From Cristatella mucedo (taxonomy: Eukaryota > Bryozoa > Phylactolaemata > Cristatellidae), in the NCBI GenBank assembly GCA_009760855.2, contig WPIO01000038.1, positions 2,959,001-3,023,000 of the forward strand: a stretch of DNA of 64,000 nt, in the 5' to 3' direction. Below are positions 52,046 to 63,467 of the stretch, piece by piece. The notes below the pieces were generated by a model. That model saw nothing but the letters and a program-made list of their open reading frames with translations. It did no database searches and was not told the DNA's origin. The translations under genes and the position numbers were made by a program. Position 1 is the stretch's first letter. Every line of letters starts with the position of its first letter.

Positions 52046-53015
52046 GTAGATCCTGAAAACACACAAAACTCAATGAGTTTGACAGTTTTTCAAGACCTTG
52101 GTTATGTAAAGTCGTTTCCCAATTGAGACGTGCATCGCTCGTTCTGCATACTTTAATGCGCGTTAAGAAAACTAGCCGTAGTTTCATCTTATTTTTGTGC
52201 TCACATGATGTTTGCAGCCTAAATTGTTGATGGCATGGATCGAGAAAAGAAACTGTACACAGTTTTGTTTGAGTCCAAAGAAAGAAAAATATATAAAATG
52301 TATTAAGTTCCATAATAGAGTTTAAGCCCCACAAGTACTATGCCAGTGTTGTGCTAGAACTTTCTCTAGCCCACTCAAAACCAAAGCTGCCTTCGGTACT
52401 CACAATTGTGACAAAATAATACTTACATTTCAATCTGGTCATAGCCGAACAGACGATTTGCACGATAGCTATACATTGATATATCGACTACTGTGGGAGA
52501 CTCGGCATGACCGAGGTATAGCACTGTGAGCTGGTCCCCTCACTCTACACCAAGACGGCGCCGAACGGACTCAATAGAGGATGTCGCGGAATTTCATGTT
52601 TATATTGTATCCAAACCTACGTACATCACATCGTAGCAGGATGTGCTAGCTGCTAACTGGAATAAGATCAATACCCGCTGGGGATTCTTGGTGATTTAGC
52701 GGCGTCTGCTATTACGTGCCATTTATCAGACAGCTGCATTTGTTAGTACTAGTGCTGTCCGCATTACAATATAATTTTTTGACAGCACATACTCATAGTT
52801 GAGCCGCATCTCCGTACCATCTGACTCGAGATGTCAGTAAATTAACACACAATACTAGATGCTGATGTCTAACAGAATCAGTGTGCCTCAAATTACAGGT
52901 CCTTACGATCGCTTGCTAGAATATCTTGCCATGCGTCTATTTATTGTCCTCCGTTTACAGTACCCATTCATTTCTCGATTACATCAAAACTGCAAGAAAA
53001 AGTCCCATCTACTTA
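52046..53015. other. No feature recognised
   Basis: A stretch near 52,425-52,470 (TTTCAATCTGGTCATAGCCG) is faintly like the FQSGFRANHSTE block of LINE RT but too degraded to call. Otherwise unique. Confidence 0.35.
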
Positions 53016-53019
53016 TTTC

Positions 53020-53590
53020 AAGCCAACAGACAGCCACCTCTCGCAGACCAGCACTGGCTACCACTCAAGCAATGGATTGACTTTAAGATTTTGTCGCTCT
53101 TTTTTAGGTCACTTTATTCTTTGGCTCCAGCCTATCTCTCAGATATAGACCCCCCATCAAGCCAAGCATTGTACCACCCGCTTTCCGGAATCCAACAGTC
53201 TACAAATACCTCGTACAAACCTCAAATCCTTTGGAGACTGTGCATTTAGTTCGTATGCTCCCAAAGCCTAGAACTCCCTCCCGACCTGCGTCAGAACATC
53301 CCCTGACCTGACCACATTTAAAAAGAACTTAAAAACACACCTATTGAGGACATCATTTAGTGGGCCACTGTGATTTGTCCTTGATGTGTGCTGACGCTGT
53401 GCATGCTGCCACTAACCACATTTGCATGCTGGCCCTGCGCATGTCGCCTGTAACCATATTATTCATTTTGTTTGTTTATCAAGCATGATTTTACTCACCA
53501 TTCACTTGCATTTCCCTTTGCAGAAAATGTAAAGCGCCTAGAGAGAGATTGAGTTCTCTGAGGGCGCTTAATCAAGTGCATTATTAATAT
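53020..53590 (+). mobile_element. LINE-B 3' part
   Basis: Starts in the LADLHWLPVKQ block (GCAGACCAGCACTGGCTACC), includes LFRSLYSLAPAYLSDI and CCCAAAGCCTAGAACTCCCT, and ends in a well-preserved hairpin and ATT tail at 53,585. Confidence 0.87.
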
Positions 53591-53659
53591 TATTAATACA
53601 TGACTGAACAGCATGGAACTTCTGTCATGCTAGAAAAATCAATTGATATATTAGTGAAC

Positions 53660-53745
53660 CTCGCTTTATAGGAAAGCTGCATCCGCAAATGTAAAATGCT
53701 TAGAAAGAGGTTTCGTTCTTTGATGGCACTAAACCAAATATATGA
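53660..53745 (+). mobile_element. LINE-B tail relic
   Basis: GCAAATGTAAAATGCTTAGA, a degenerate hairpin (AGAGGTTTCGTTCTTTGATG) and an ATCATT-rich end. Old. Confidence 0.55.
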
Positions 53746-54104
53746 TCATTACTATCATTATTGTCAAGTACTTTTGGTTTACAAGTGGTGGAGGCCGCGA
53801 AACTTTCGTTTATCGAACTGAAGTGCATGTGCTCATCTCAATCGCGAAGTAGAATCTTCTGAGAATGCCAGATCGGGGCTTTGACCCCATAAGCGTAGCT
53901 TTTGAAGATATCTTTGGTTTCTTCAACAGCCTAGTCTTTATACTACTTAACAGATACTATTGAGGTCAGTGCTGCTAGAACATGCAGAATACTGTTCATT
54001 ACACTTGGCCATTATGGTACTCTTGGAATAGCTCTTTCCCTGCATTTCAAGCTAGCGGTCGCGGACGAGACGATGTCCACCATGTTGAGAAAATGGGTTC
54101 AGGA

Positions 54105-54265
54105 AGCTGCTGCACTGGTTTGGCTAACTTTTAATGTGCTCGCTTCGAGCCTAGGTCAAGGTGAATGTATTTAATGGCCGAAGTCGTATGCTTCAGCCCA
54201 ATAGGATACGCGAAGCGCCTAAATAGTTCTCTAAGGGCGCTACGTCTATATATATATTTGTATTT
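54105..54265 (+). mobile_element. SINE-2
   Basis: Head CTGCACTGGTTTGGCTAAC with AATGTGCTCGCTTCGAGCC, then a degenerate B box. The tail AAGCGCCTAAATAGTTCTCT followed by AAGGGCGCTA and TATATATA matches the LINE-B-like hairpin. Confidence 0.65.
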
Positions 54266-54725
54266 CTCTTGAACAGGAAATTTACTTCCGTAGCTTGAAG
54301 CTCTTAATTTGGTAATATTTTAAGTGGTTACATGACGCCGAATGGCCTTGTCATATTCGAGTAGCCACTCAGGAGCTTGACCTGTGCTGGTCACCACCCG
54401 ATAGTGCCACATTTAAGCGTCAAAGTCGAATTGCTTCCCGTTTAATAGAACAGATTTTTAAGGCTTACGTTTTGGTCCACATTGTTGGTATAGTTTATAA
54501 TTAGATGCGCTGATGGAGGGTTGCGTCTGGTTTGGTGGCTACCGGCTTGGGTGTTTTGGCCATTACAATGACCGGCTCTCCTCTGTGTCTTACCAGCTGG
54601 GTGTGCCAGGAGGAGCTGTAATCTGCGTCGTGTAATTATAGCTGCCTGACCTTGGGTGTACAGAGTTGGGACGGCTACGGAGGGGAGGGGCAGTGAAAGG
54701 GAAGTGAATGCACGGCGGAGCAACT
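54266..54725. other. No feature recognised
   Basis: A 96-codon minus frame (54,442-54,732) overlaps the CT repeat edge and shows no motif. Confidence 0.4.
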
Positions 54726-54729
54726 GGTG

Positions 54730-54730
<1 letters not shown>

Positions 54731-54770
<40 letters not shown>
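54731..54770. repeat. (CT)n microsatellite
   Basis: About 38 bases of uninterrupted CT followed by CGCTCGCT. Confidence 0.96.
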
Positions 54771-54771
<1 letters not shown>

Positions 54772-55299
54772 CGCTGGGAGTGCGGGAGTGTCACTTGTGA
54801 CTAAAGGACTTTTTATACTTCACTTGGATTATGACTTTAAGATAACTCAATTTATCACTGAAAACTATTGAAAAACTAATATCTCAGAGGAATATGGGCA
54901 CATCTATTGAGTATCCTTAGGCGTGAAATTTCGTACTGCTGGCCTTAAGCGTGAAATTTCGTACTGCTAGCCTTTAAACTTCACTAGGGTCAGATAGGTA
55001 GGTTGGAACAAAATGAGAATAGAGAGTGAAAGAAGCTACCTAAAAGTGAGCGAGAGCAGCTCGAAGCAGCAGCCACTTGACGAGTCATCGAACTTATATA
55101 GCTGGTGCTGATGTACAAATCATAGTAATACATTTGTGCAGTGCCCTCTGAGAACTTCTTTTTCTACGTTTAAAAAAAAATGCCGTGTAAGAAGAATAAT
55201 TGAATGGTTAATGGTAGCACTCAATGTCTGTAGTTTCGCTCTTGTAATGCCACCTCCTCACTAACGGAGCATCTTTGTGTTGCGTTTAGTTATGCACGC

Positions 55300-55730
55300 A
55301 CAGTGACGTCTAGTTCCGTAGGGCAATGCCATGTCATGCTTCCCTTAAGGTGCGATAGGCTTGCTTTGCTGTCGTGTGTTTGTTGCTACCCCTTTGGTGC
55401 GTATGATCCTGAGATCGTTGGGGGATTGCAGTTGATTGACCGACCAGCACCTGCCTTGTTATTCCCACTGTGGCCAGTTTATGATCAAAGCGGTGTTTAC
55501 GCCCCAGTGGAGTTTAAGCCACGTCTTCTGGTTTAAAGGCCATTACGATCCATGGCGGCTGTGGTTTAGCTAGGTATAAGTCTCCTGCAGGGGCTGGACC
55601 GTTGCGACTACGACGCAAGTCAGGGCGGTCACAGGCTGGCCAGCTGCTGCGTCCACGTGAATAAACGTCTACTGAAGCCCGATACAGCAATCAGCTGTCG
55701 TCTTGTCTGACTGCTCCTGCAACAGGGATG
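55300..55730 (+). other. Possible solo LTR relic
   Basis: GTCCACGTGAATAAACGTCT (55,651-55,670), an AATAAA-containing block, followed about 60 bases later by an end in TGCTCCTGCAACA, resembles the R/U5 part of an LTR. A related block GTCCGCGTGAATAAACGTCT lies at 1,747-1,766. Without a defined TG start, flanking duplication or coding part this stays tentative. Confidence 0.2.
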
Positions 55731-56017
55731 CAGTGAGCTCATAAGTGCTATGGTCAGCCGCTTTTGCGGCCGCAAGTAGTAAGTAGATCGCTTCGGTGAA
55801 GCAAGACCTTTGTCGGACATGACTAGCTATCCTGATTGTATGTCATCCATTAAAATAAACTTTCAGCTCAGCCTCTACTTGTTTTGTATGGCTTTGCGAA
55901 GTTACGGATATAGATAATGATGCTATTGCATGCCCTATTATTTGCCTTATTGATGACTGCTTTTCATAACTGATCATTAAGAATTTTTGTATGGATCGTC
56001 GTACATTTGTAGGCCGT
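55731..56017. other. No feature recognised
   Basis: Unique sequence, no gene. Confidence 0.4.
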
Positions 56018-56028
56018 TGCTCATTTGT

Positions 56029-56185
56029 AGGCCGTTGCTTTTTCACGACCTCGCTGCCGAGGTCGTGGGTTCGATTTCTATAGCAGTGGGCGATCCTTTA
56101 ATGCCATACTGCGAGCAGTGGTTATAACCATTAAGTTTCACCTGCTGCTATAAAAATGAGGCTGTTAAATGAGCTAATAATTAGC
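56029..56185 (+). mobile_element. SINE-1, lacking its first bases
   Basis: Begins GGCCGTTGCTTTTTCACGAC, B box GGTTCGATTTC, GCGAGCAGTGGTTATAACC and a GGCTGTTAAATGAGCTAATA end. The upstream CATTTGTAGGCCGTTGCT occurs twice in tandem (about 56,005-56,040). Confidence 0.8.
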
Positions 56186-56189
56186 CTTG

Positions 56190-56335
56190 AGGTTGGGTAC
56201 TCCCACTTCACGACTTAGGTCGTGAATTCGACTCCTGCAGCAAGCAATCCTTTGCAGCCCACTGCAAGCTAGGCATTTGCTATTGAGGTCCTTCTGTGCA
56301 AAAGAAATCAGGCATTTTGATCAGCTAATCGTTAC
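56190..56335 (+). mobile_element. SINE-1, second degraded copy in tandem
   Basis: CTTCACGACTTAGGTCGTGA, ATTCGACTCCTGCAGC, CCCACTGCAAGC, GCAAAAGAAATCAGGC and GATCAGCTAATCG follow the SINE-1 order. It lies directly after the preceding copy in the same orientation. Confidence 0.65.
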
Positions 56336-57480
56336 CTCAATTTAGCAACGTTATTCACTGGCCTCTGCAGGTTTCAGTTGTGTAACTGGCCAGTAATGGC
56401 TCCTAAGAACAACTTGATTTGTAATGCAGCTTTGCGAAAGTAACTGTACAAGGGTTTCCATACAGCCCATTGGTGCAGTAAAAGCTACCAGAGCTGCTTT
56501 CTATCGGCATATACTTGCATTGTTTCTGCTAAGCCCACAAGTCATGAGCACATCTGTAATGGCTGCTAGTGGCTGGCATATGCAGATACAACTGCAACAA
56601 GTGCCGAAGTTACTGCACCGGCCGTTCGCTTCTCCAAAGAAGACGAATGTGCTTCCAATGCTTAGTCATTTAAGTCTTATAGGATTTGTCCTGAAAAACG
56701 CACAACGACTAGGACTGGGCAATAGGAATTTATTCGGCATGATACATAACTGAGTTTGAAAGTGGGATACACTTACAACAAATACTGGCCAAGGTGAACA
56801 TGTGTGTTCATGGAAACGCTGCACAAGCCAAAGTGATATCACAAGGGGTTGGAATTCTCAACAACAACAGAGGTATGTGCCCTTAAATTAAAAGCCGCGG
56901 CAGCACAAAATTTAGCTTATAAAGGCTCATAAAACAGAGTCTCCAGAATCCGATCTCGGCCGAATGAAAAGGCACAGCCTCAGCGCCCACACGGTAAACA
57001 ATCTCAGCAACTTATACAGACTAATAAGGAGTGCCAAAAATAGGGTTGCAACATTAACCACGGCCTACAAGTCAGAATACATTAACCACAACAACAAGGT
57101 GAAGCCGACACTCTGATCACAGAGAATCCAAGCACTCTAACATCTTTCTTCACCGGCCAGTATTGCACAGTAAAGCGTCAATCACCCTTAAGTAAGTCCA
57201 GGCCATTTTAGTAGCCAGCTCCACCATAGGGCACTAGGTCACACCTAACATCACCTTAACGCAACCTGCCTGCTTACACTTCGTCATACGGCCTGGTCAG
57301 ATTGAAGGCAAATGTAATTCGATCCGATGTGGTTCACGTTCACATCTTAATGAGAAGTAGACAGTACCCATTAAAAAGAAGTCTCCAAGCAGGCGCATGA
57401 ACGAACGAGATTTCACTTCAATCTTATACATGTGCTGGGAATTGCTGCATGGCTACAAGGTGTAGCACCATCTATACACC
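56336..57480. other. No gene recognised
   Basis: A 109-codon plus frame (56,424-56,753) has no recognisable motif and no splice or poly(A) support. The rest appears unique. Confidence 0.4.
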
Positions 57481-57713
57481 TAATAATAATAATAATAAAA
57501 TTGCACTTGATAAAGCACCCTCAGAGAACTTAATCTCTTTCTAGGCGCTTTACATTTGCTGCAAAGTGATATGCAATTGAATAGTAAGTAAAATCATGCT
57601 GAAAAAACAAAACAAAAAAATATTGTTAGGGGTGACATGCACAGGGTCAGCATGCAAATGTGGTTAGTGGCAGCATGCACAGTGTCAGCACACATAAGCA
57701 CATCAAGGACGAA

Positions 57714-59516
57714 TCACAAGGACCCACTAAATGCTGTCCTAAATAGGTATGTTTTTAAGTTTCTTTTAAATGTGGTCAGGTCAGGGGATGTTCTGATGCA
57801 GGTCGGGAGGGAGTTCCAGGCTGTGGGAGCATACGAGCTAAATGCACGGTCTCCAAAGGATTTAAGGTTTGTACGAGGTATTTCTAGACTGTTGGATTCC
57901 GAAAAGCGAGTGGTACGATGCTTTGCCTGATGGGGTAGTATATCTGAAAGATAGGCTGGAGCCATAGAATGAAGAGACCTAAAAGTGAGCGACAAAACCT
58001 TGAAGTCAATCCGTTGCTTGACTGGTAACCAGTGCAGGTCGGCGAGAAGTGGAAAAATGTGGCAACTGCGACGCTCACGACAGACAAGCCTGGCTGCAGA
58101 GTTTTGCACCAGCTGCAATCGCCTGATCGCACATGCTGGTAGGCCAGTAAGCAGTGAGTTGCAGAAGTCGAGACGAGATGTCACGAATGCATGGACCAAC
58201 TTGGACGTGGTATCCTTATCTAAACAAGCCCGAATTTTAGCAACGTTATGAAGCTGAAAATAGGCAGATTTGACTGTGGAGCTGATGTAGTCGTCTAACG
58301 AGAGGTCGCTTTGGAATATGACACCTAGATTTCGAGCTGATTCAGCTGGAGATATGCTGGCAGAGCCAATTTTGAAAGTCAGCCTTTCCAATCTCTGGAT
58401 CACACTGGGTTTGCCCATAACTAGTAAGTTACTTTTATCATCGTTAAGTTTTAGAAAATTTGCTGCCATCCATGTGCGGATGTCATCAATGCATGCAGCT
58501 AGTGAGTTTAGAGAATTTGAGGTGCTCGAAGGCTGGGAGGGATCAAAGCAAAGGTTCAACTGAGTGTCATCCGCATAGAAGTGAAAGCCTAGATTGTGCT
58601 TGGCAATCACATCAGCAAGAGGCAGAGTATAAAACGTGAAAAGAACCGGACCTAGCACTGAGCGCTGAGGTACTCCATATTTCAGAGGTACTTCAGATGA
58701 TCTTTGTCCATTCACGTCAATACTCTGGAGTCTCCCACTGAGATAGGACCTGAACCACTGCAGAGCAGTGCCAGTGATGCCCAGGCGAGATGAGAGGCAC
58801 TCTAGAAGTACTTTGTGATCGATGGTATCAAAAGCTGCCGAAAGATCGAGCAAAACAAGAAGAGACACTCTACCCATGTCTGCACTCGTAAGTAGGTCGT
58901 TGTATACCCGAAGCAATGCTGACTCTGTGGAGTGATTAGCTCTAAAGCCAGACTGGAACTTTCTAGCAAGGTGTGAGGTTTCGATATACGAGTTCAGCTG
59001 GTCTGCCACGACCCATTCCAGAGTCTTTGATAGGAATGGTAGAAGGGAGACTGGGCGGTAGTTGCTTAAGTTCTCTTGGTCTAGTGTAGCTTTCTTGAGA
59101 AGTGGCCTGACTAAAGCTTTTTTGAAAGGTGCTGGGACCTGACCTGAGGCTAATGACATATTAATGATGTTGGTTATGCATGGCAGCAGCAGATCAATGC
59201 AACGTAGGAGCAGAACAGTGGGAATAGGGTCCAGTGGACTTGTTGTCTTCTTTGATTGAGATACGAGCTTTAGGACTAGATCACTAGTGACCTGCTTAAA
59301 TGCAGACATTGAGGCACAGCCAGGAACCAAGGGACAGCATTCTAGTGGGAAGGTTGTCATCGCAGGGATGGATTCCCTGATCTTGTCTATCTTCTGCACA
59401 AAGAATCGAGAGAAGCGATCGGCTAGATCATCACAAGAATCATCAGGTAAGGAGCTAACCCGGGAACGGTTGAGGTGATGGTTTATTGTCGACATCAGCA
59501 TTTTTGGATTGTGCAT
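57714..59516 (-). CDS. LINE-B reverse transcriptase ORF (600 codons)
   Basis: Uninterrupted frame to the natural end (RTAFSGSL). RT landmarks are NYRPVSLLP at residues ~152-160, LLDLSAAFDTIDH at ~222-234 with the first catalytic aspartate, YGVPQRSVLGP at ~280-290 and [11 protein letters not shown] at ~312-322 with the catalytic YADD. WLPVKQR and AWNSLP lie in the C-terminal domain. The glycine of the universal GVPQGS motif is arginine here (GVPQRS), so activity is doubtful. The frame continues upstream of the first ATG to the stop at about 59,650, so this ATG is not the real start; the protein was once fused to the endonuclease. Confidence 0.85.
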   Translation of the reverse strand: MHNPKMLMSTINHHLNRSRVSSLPDDSCDDLADRFSRFFVQKIDKIRESIPAMTTFPLECCPLVPGCASMSAFKQVTSDLVLKLVSQSKKTTSPLDPIPTVLLLRCIDLLLPCITNIINMSLASGQVPAPFKKALVRPLLKKATLDQENLSNYRPVSLLPFLSKTLEWVVADQLNSYIETSHLARKFQSGFRANHSTESALLRVYNDLLTSADMGRVSLLVLLDLSAAFDTIDHKVLLECLSSRLGITGTALQWFRSYLSGRLQSIDVNGQRSSEVPLKYGVPQRSVLGPVLFTFYTLPLADVIAKHNLGFHFYADDTQLNLCFDPSQPSSTSNSLNSLAACIDDIRTWMAANFLKLNDDKSNLLVMGKPSVIQRLERLTFKIGSASISPAESARNLGVIFQSDLSLDDYISSTVKSAYFQLHNVAKIRACLDKDTTSKLVHAFVTSRLDFCNSLLTGLPACAIRRLQLVQNSAARLVCRERRSCHIFPLLADLHWLPVKQRIDFKVLSLTFRSLHSMAPAYLSDILPHQAKHRTTRFSESNSLEIPRTNLKSFGDRAFSSYAPTAWNSLPTCIRTSPDLTTFKRNLKTYLFRTAFSGSL

Positions 59517-59854
59517 CTGTGATTCAACAATGTTTCTATAGAAGCTAGACTTGGCCTTTGCTAGGATCGATTGGTACGACCTACAGTAGTCTTCATATGC
59601 CTGTCGATGGACAGTTAGTCCGGATCTTTTGTATGCCTTTTCAAGCTATCGTTTAGTAGACTTGGCTAATTTAATGTCTGTGGTAAACCTTAGGCCGTCT
59701 GGGCGGGGGCGCACAGTGCGCTTTGTCAGAGGTGCCAACTATGTCGAGCGTGTCAGCTAGTGTCGTGTTGTAGCAATCTACCAGTGATGACAGATCGGAG
59801 GGAGGACTGAGCAGCAAAGGCGAAGCAGATATTCTCGCACGGACAGCATCGATG

Positions 59855-60606
59855 TCAAGGGTCTTGAGGTTTCGCGATTTCACAGGTTATTTTAGAGGAG
59901 GATGTGGGCACACACTGTAGATTGAATGAGATCTGCATGTGGTCAGATAAGCAGGATTTGGTGATAATTGGTGAAGACAAAGTGCAGTTATATGAGAAAA
60001 TTTGGTCAAGTGTGTGACCCTTGATGTGGGTAGGGCCATGCACATGAGCCACAAGAGACAATGAGTCAGTCAATGCACGAAATTCGGTGCTGAAAGCGTC
60101 AGATAAATTATCAAAGTGAACGTTGAAATCACCCATAACGAGGAAGGATCGATTTCTTGCACACAGAATCGAAATGAGATCGGAGAAATCAGAGATAAAG
60201 GAGGATTTGGTACCTGGTGGTCGAGAGACTACTGCCACTATCGGTAGCTTGTTTTCGGATGAGACCAGGACAATTGATTCAAAGACTGCTTCGAGGGTAC
60301 TGCAAATGGCTTGAAGTTGAATTTCGAGCGCACGATAATAGCAACTCCACCTTCAGTTTTGATTGATCTAGGGGTGTGAAAGAACGAGAAACCAGATGGA
60401 GTAGCGTCTTTAATTTTCGGGCAGTTTATCGATTTCAGCCAAGTTTCACTTAGGGCGAGCAGGTCGATACCATTTTCAGAAATAAGGTCGTTTATTACTA
60501 AAGGTTTATTGCACATTGAGCGAGGATTCCAAAGGCAAGCGTTAAGTCGGGCCGATTGGGTTACAAAAGGCCTGATGATCACTAAGAGAGATTTACAGTG
60601 ATGCAT
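59855..60606 (-). pseudogene. LINE-B AP-type endonuclease domain, frameshifted
   Basis: N-terminal half (60,606-60,238) reads RLNACLWNPRSMCNKP and LLALSETWL with the catalytic glutamate. The C-terminal half (from about 60,300 in the next frame) reads KLPIVAVVSRPPG, FLVMGDFNVHFD, HTLDQIFS and CLSDHMQISF, supplying the expected Asp/Asn and terminal SDH residues. A one-base loss near 60,295 separates the halves, and another frame change near 59,875 leads into the linker. All expected catalytic motifs are recognisable, but they are not in one frame. Confidence 0.85.
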
Positions 60607-60850
60607 GCGGGTGAGCGTGCTGAGTGGTTCGAGACAATGCTAGGAATACCAAACGAGCGGCGTCTGAGCTGGCGGTTCCTGCCACCGCCGCGGCTACGGG
60701 TGCTTTCCTGTTGTTAATGCATAGTTCATGAATCTTAGCAACAACATTAATATCTAGGAATGCATTTGATATACGATGACGAAGTGATAGCAGCTGCTGA
60801 CGATCATAACTAACAAGTAGGTTACTAGCCGCCGGCGTAGCTAAGGCAGC

Positions 60851-61838
60851 CGCCGGCGTGGGAGACCCAGCAGCCCGAAGCGATAAGCGTTTATATGTCC
60901 ATAGGCACGTAATTTCTTACGCGCTACGGTCAAATAACAATCAGAATAACTTTAAACAGGTCTTAGCTGTACCGTTTCCGTATACGATGTTTGCAAGAAC
61001 TTCGGTTTTCGGAAGAATTCTGAAACGAACACGAACGCACGTTAGAGCGCTCTATGTCAAGAGGCGAGAATGCTCTAGGTAGCACCGTGCCACTAGTCTG
61101 GCCATTGCCGGCACTCGTGTACTCTATACGGTCAGCTCGTCCTCACGAGTTAAAAGCCGCCTAACTAACGGGAAGTGACCCCCACTGCAACGATTACAAA
61201 GAAGGCAGCAGATGCCACAAACTCACCCCTATCGACTTGCAACAAAGTGAGTTTCACCAAAGTTACCTACCTCGTGCTCTCGTATGCTGCTTAGATAGCA
61301 GCTGCAGGCCTGAGCTCGGTGCATAGCCTCGAAAGGATCGCGACAGATCCGCTCAGGTGTCGCACGATTCAGCTCAAACTCCTTGACGACATGCCTGTAG
61401 CTTGGATTCCTTCAATAGTTCTCCTGAAATGCAACCGCCTACATTTGATGGAGTCAAGTGACAGCTATAGCTAGCTCGTTAACCGCTCGTTCAGCCAAAG
61501 CCGAAGGAGACGCGAGATATGGCGCCAGCAGCGATGCCAGCAGGCGAACGATGCCGACTGGCATGTCACAAGAGCCGGCAATGCTGCCGCTCATTGATAC
61601 CCGAGAAGTCCCTCATGCAAAACAATGAGCCCATAAGGTAGCTACCGAGCTTGTTCTGCCACGGAGGCGTTGGCAGGTCCTTCTGGATTTTAAGACCTGC
61701 TAAAGCTGGTCCAGGCCTGGACTCATGGCTGGCGAACGCTAAGCAGACACATTTGACCCGGAGGCCTCGGCTTGATTAACGACACTCACATCATTGCAGC
61801 AGCACTATGCCATTCGGCAGGTGCATGCAGGAGCTATC
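60851..61838. other. No gene recognised
   Basis: Unique GC-moderate sequence. A 74-codon plus frame (60,858-61,082) shows no motif. Confidence 0.4.
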
Positions 61839-61840
61839 GA

Positions 61841-61844
61841 GTTA

Positions 61845-61883
<39 letters not shown>

Positions 61884-62070
61884 TATATTTCTCTCTCTCT
61901 CTCTCCCCCTCTCTGTCTATCTCTCTCTGTCCTACTCTCTGTCTGTCTCGGTTTCGGTCTGTCTGTCTGTCTGTCTTTGTTCCGGTCTGTCTATTTGTCT
62001 CTATCTCTGCCTCTGCCTCTGTCTCTGTCTCCGTCTGTCTGTCTGTCTCTCTCTGCCTTTCTCTCTTCCG
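61841..62070. repeat. Compound CT / TA / GTCT microsatellite
   Basis: (CT)n at 61,842-61,863, (TA)n to about 61,885, (CT)n to 61,928, then CTGT/CTCTG repeats to about 62,060. The Leu/Ser/Cys-rich open frames here are artefacts of the repeat. Confidence 0.95.
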
Positions 62071-62159
62071 CTATTTGTCAACAGTCTGCTTGCATTCCCG
62101 TCTGCCTAACAGGAACGAGTGTAATAAGACATTTGATCCGGCGACGCTAAGATAACTGA

Positions 62160-63150
62160 AAGTCTCGCTATGCGCTTTACATTTTGTGAAAGGAAGGAAG
62201 GAAGCGTGACTTTGGAGGAGCGGCTACTTGCTACATGCACAGCGTCAGAGGGCGTTAGCAATCAAGGACAATGAACGCAGACCGAGCAAAGACTGGAGAG
62301 AGGGAGCGGATGGATTAACGGTTGGATGAAGAGGGCAGGTTGATTTCAGATTCTTTTAAATTCCGCCGGCGAGGGAATTTCGCCACGTCGCTCGGGTAGT
62401 GAGATCCGGGCTTCGGGAGCGCAGAGTAAAAAATCACGGTCTTCAAACGATTAGAGTTTAGCTAGAGACAAAGCTAAGGACTTGAGTTAGAAGAGTGCAA
62501 GTCGAGATTCACGCTGGATTGGAATGTAGTTCACTTAGGAAGGGAGGAGGCTGGGAATGGAAGTTATTGAAAGTGAGTGACAAAAATCTAAAAGCTAAGA
62601 AACTTAAAGAATACCAATTAAAAGTTAAAAAATAGAAATTTCAAATAATAAAATGTAATTACTTCAAATTTATTACCCTTCCATATTGGGAGCCAGTATA
62701 GGTTGACGAGAAGGGGTTCAACCTGCACAGTGGCTCCCACTATTTGGCGATATGTATACTATACCGGCGAGATCGTCGCTTTCGGCCTTATCCTGAAAGG
62801 CCGAAAGACTCGTGAATAACCTGTCACGAGAGTCTTGACGGGCTACATGAAATGAATGGTCTAGCTAGGCAGCGGTATCGTGGTCTATGCTGGCGCTAAT
62901 TTTTGGATTGGTGGCCATCGCAAAGTGGCAACAGGCAGGACAGTGGAGCTAATATTGTCATCGAGTACAAAGTCAGTTTTCCAAGGTCACTTTGGAAAAG
63001 GGACACTCAGGTTGAGTGCAGAAGCGACAATAAATTGATGCTTGCCTAGCACGATTCTACGATTAGGATTTCCAATTCTTAGCTAGCATCACGTCATCCC
63101 AAAATTGCCAAGTTGGTTATACCGTCATTTACTCTGAGAGTGTTTGACGA
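62160..63150 (-). mobile_element. LINE-C: diverged LINE-B relative, 3' part
   Basis: Minus-strand sequence collinear with the LINE-B C-terminal domain but much more diverged. Aligned pieces are CACGGTCTTCAAACGATT vs CACGGTCTCCAAAGGATT, GTGAGTGACAAAA vs GTGAGCGACAAAA, GGTTGACGAGAAGGGG vs the LADLHWLP region, and GGACAGTGGAGCTAATATTG vs TGACTGTGGAGCTGATGTAG. It is a separate old subfamily or a very old copy. Confidence 0.55.
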
Positions 63151-63467
63151 AATATAAATGTGGGTTTCAGTACGCATACAAAATCCATACTACAGTGGAG
63201 CTAAGAATTTTAAACGTACTGGAAGGTGGATGGATATCAAAGTGCTAGTACAGGTGTGCTTTGTTTGCACAAAAATGAAAGACGTGATTGAGCTTCATGA
63301 TTGCATCGACCAGAGTGAGAGTAAGTACTGTGAAAAGAAGTGGACTATTGGCACAGATACCTGGCTACTCCGTATTGTATGGTTCCGCGATTAAGCAGTG
63401 CCATTTTCCGCAAATGCTCAGAATGTTTTCGCTTGGATTTGATGTCAGCCAGAATAGTGTGTGATCA

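Larger units (their letters stand above)
57481..60850 (-). mobile_element. LINE-B, near-complete copy
   Basis: Non-LTR retrotransposon of L2/CR1 type by overall resemblance. Minus strand, 5' to 3': a leader region reading VSYDRQQLLSLRHR and RGGGRNRQLRRRSFGIPSIV (about 60,830-60,620), APE-type endonuclease (60,606-59,855), linker, reverse transcriptase with C-terminal domain (59,516-57,714), UTR, terminal hairpin and an AAT/ATT microsatellite at 57,481-57,500. It has at least two frameshifts and one in-frame stop (TAG at about 59,650). It serves as the reference for all LINE-B pieces in the window. Confidence 0.9.

Noticed and set aside
52425-52580. Possible RT fragment (FQSG-like)
   Set aside because: Too short and degraded to assign to any LINE in the window.
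61772-62155. 127-, 118- and 100-codon Leu/Ser/Cys-rich frames
   Set aside because: Three overlapping frames generated by CT/GTCT repeats.
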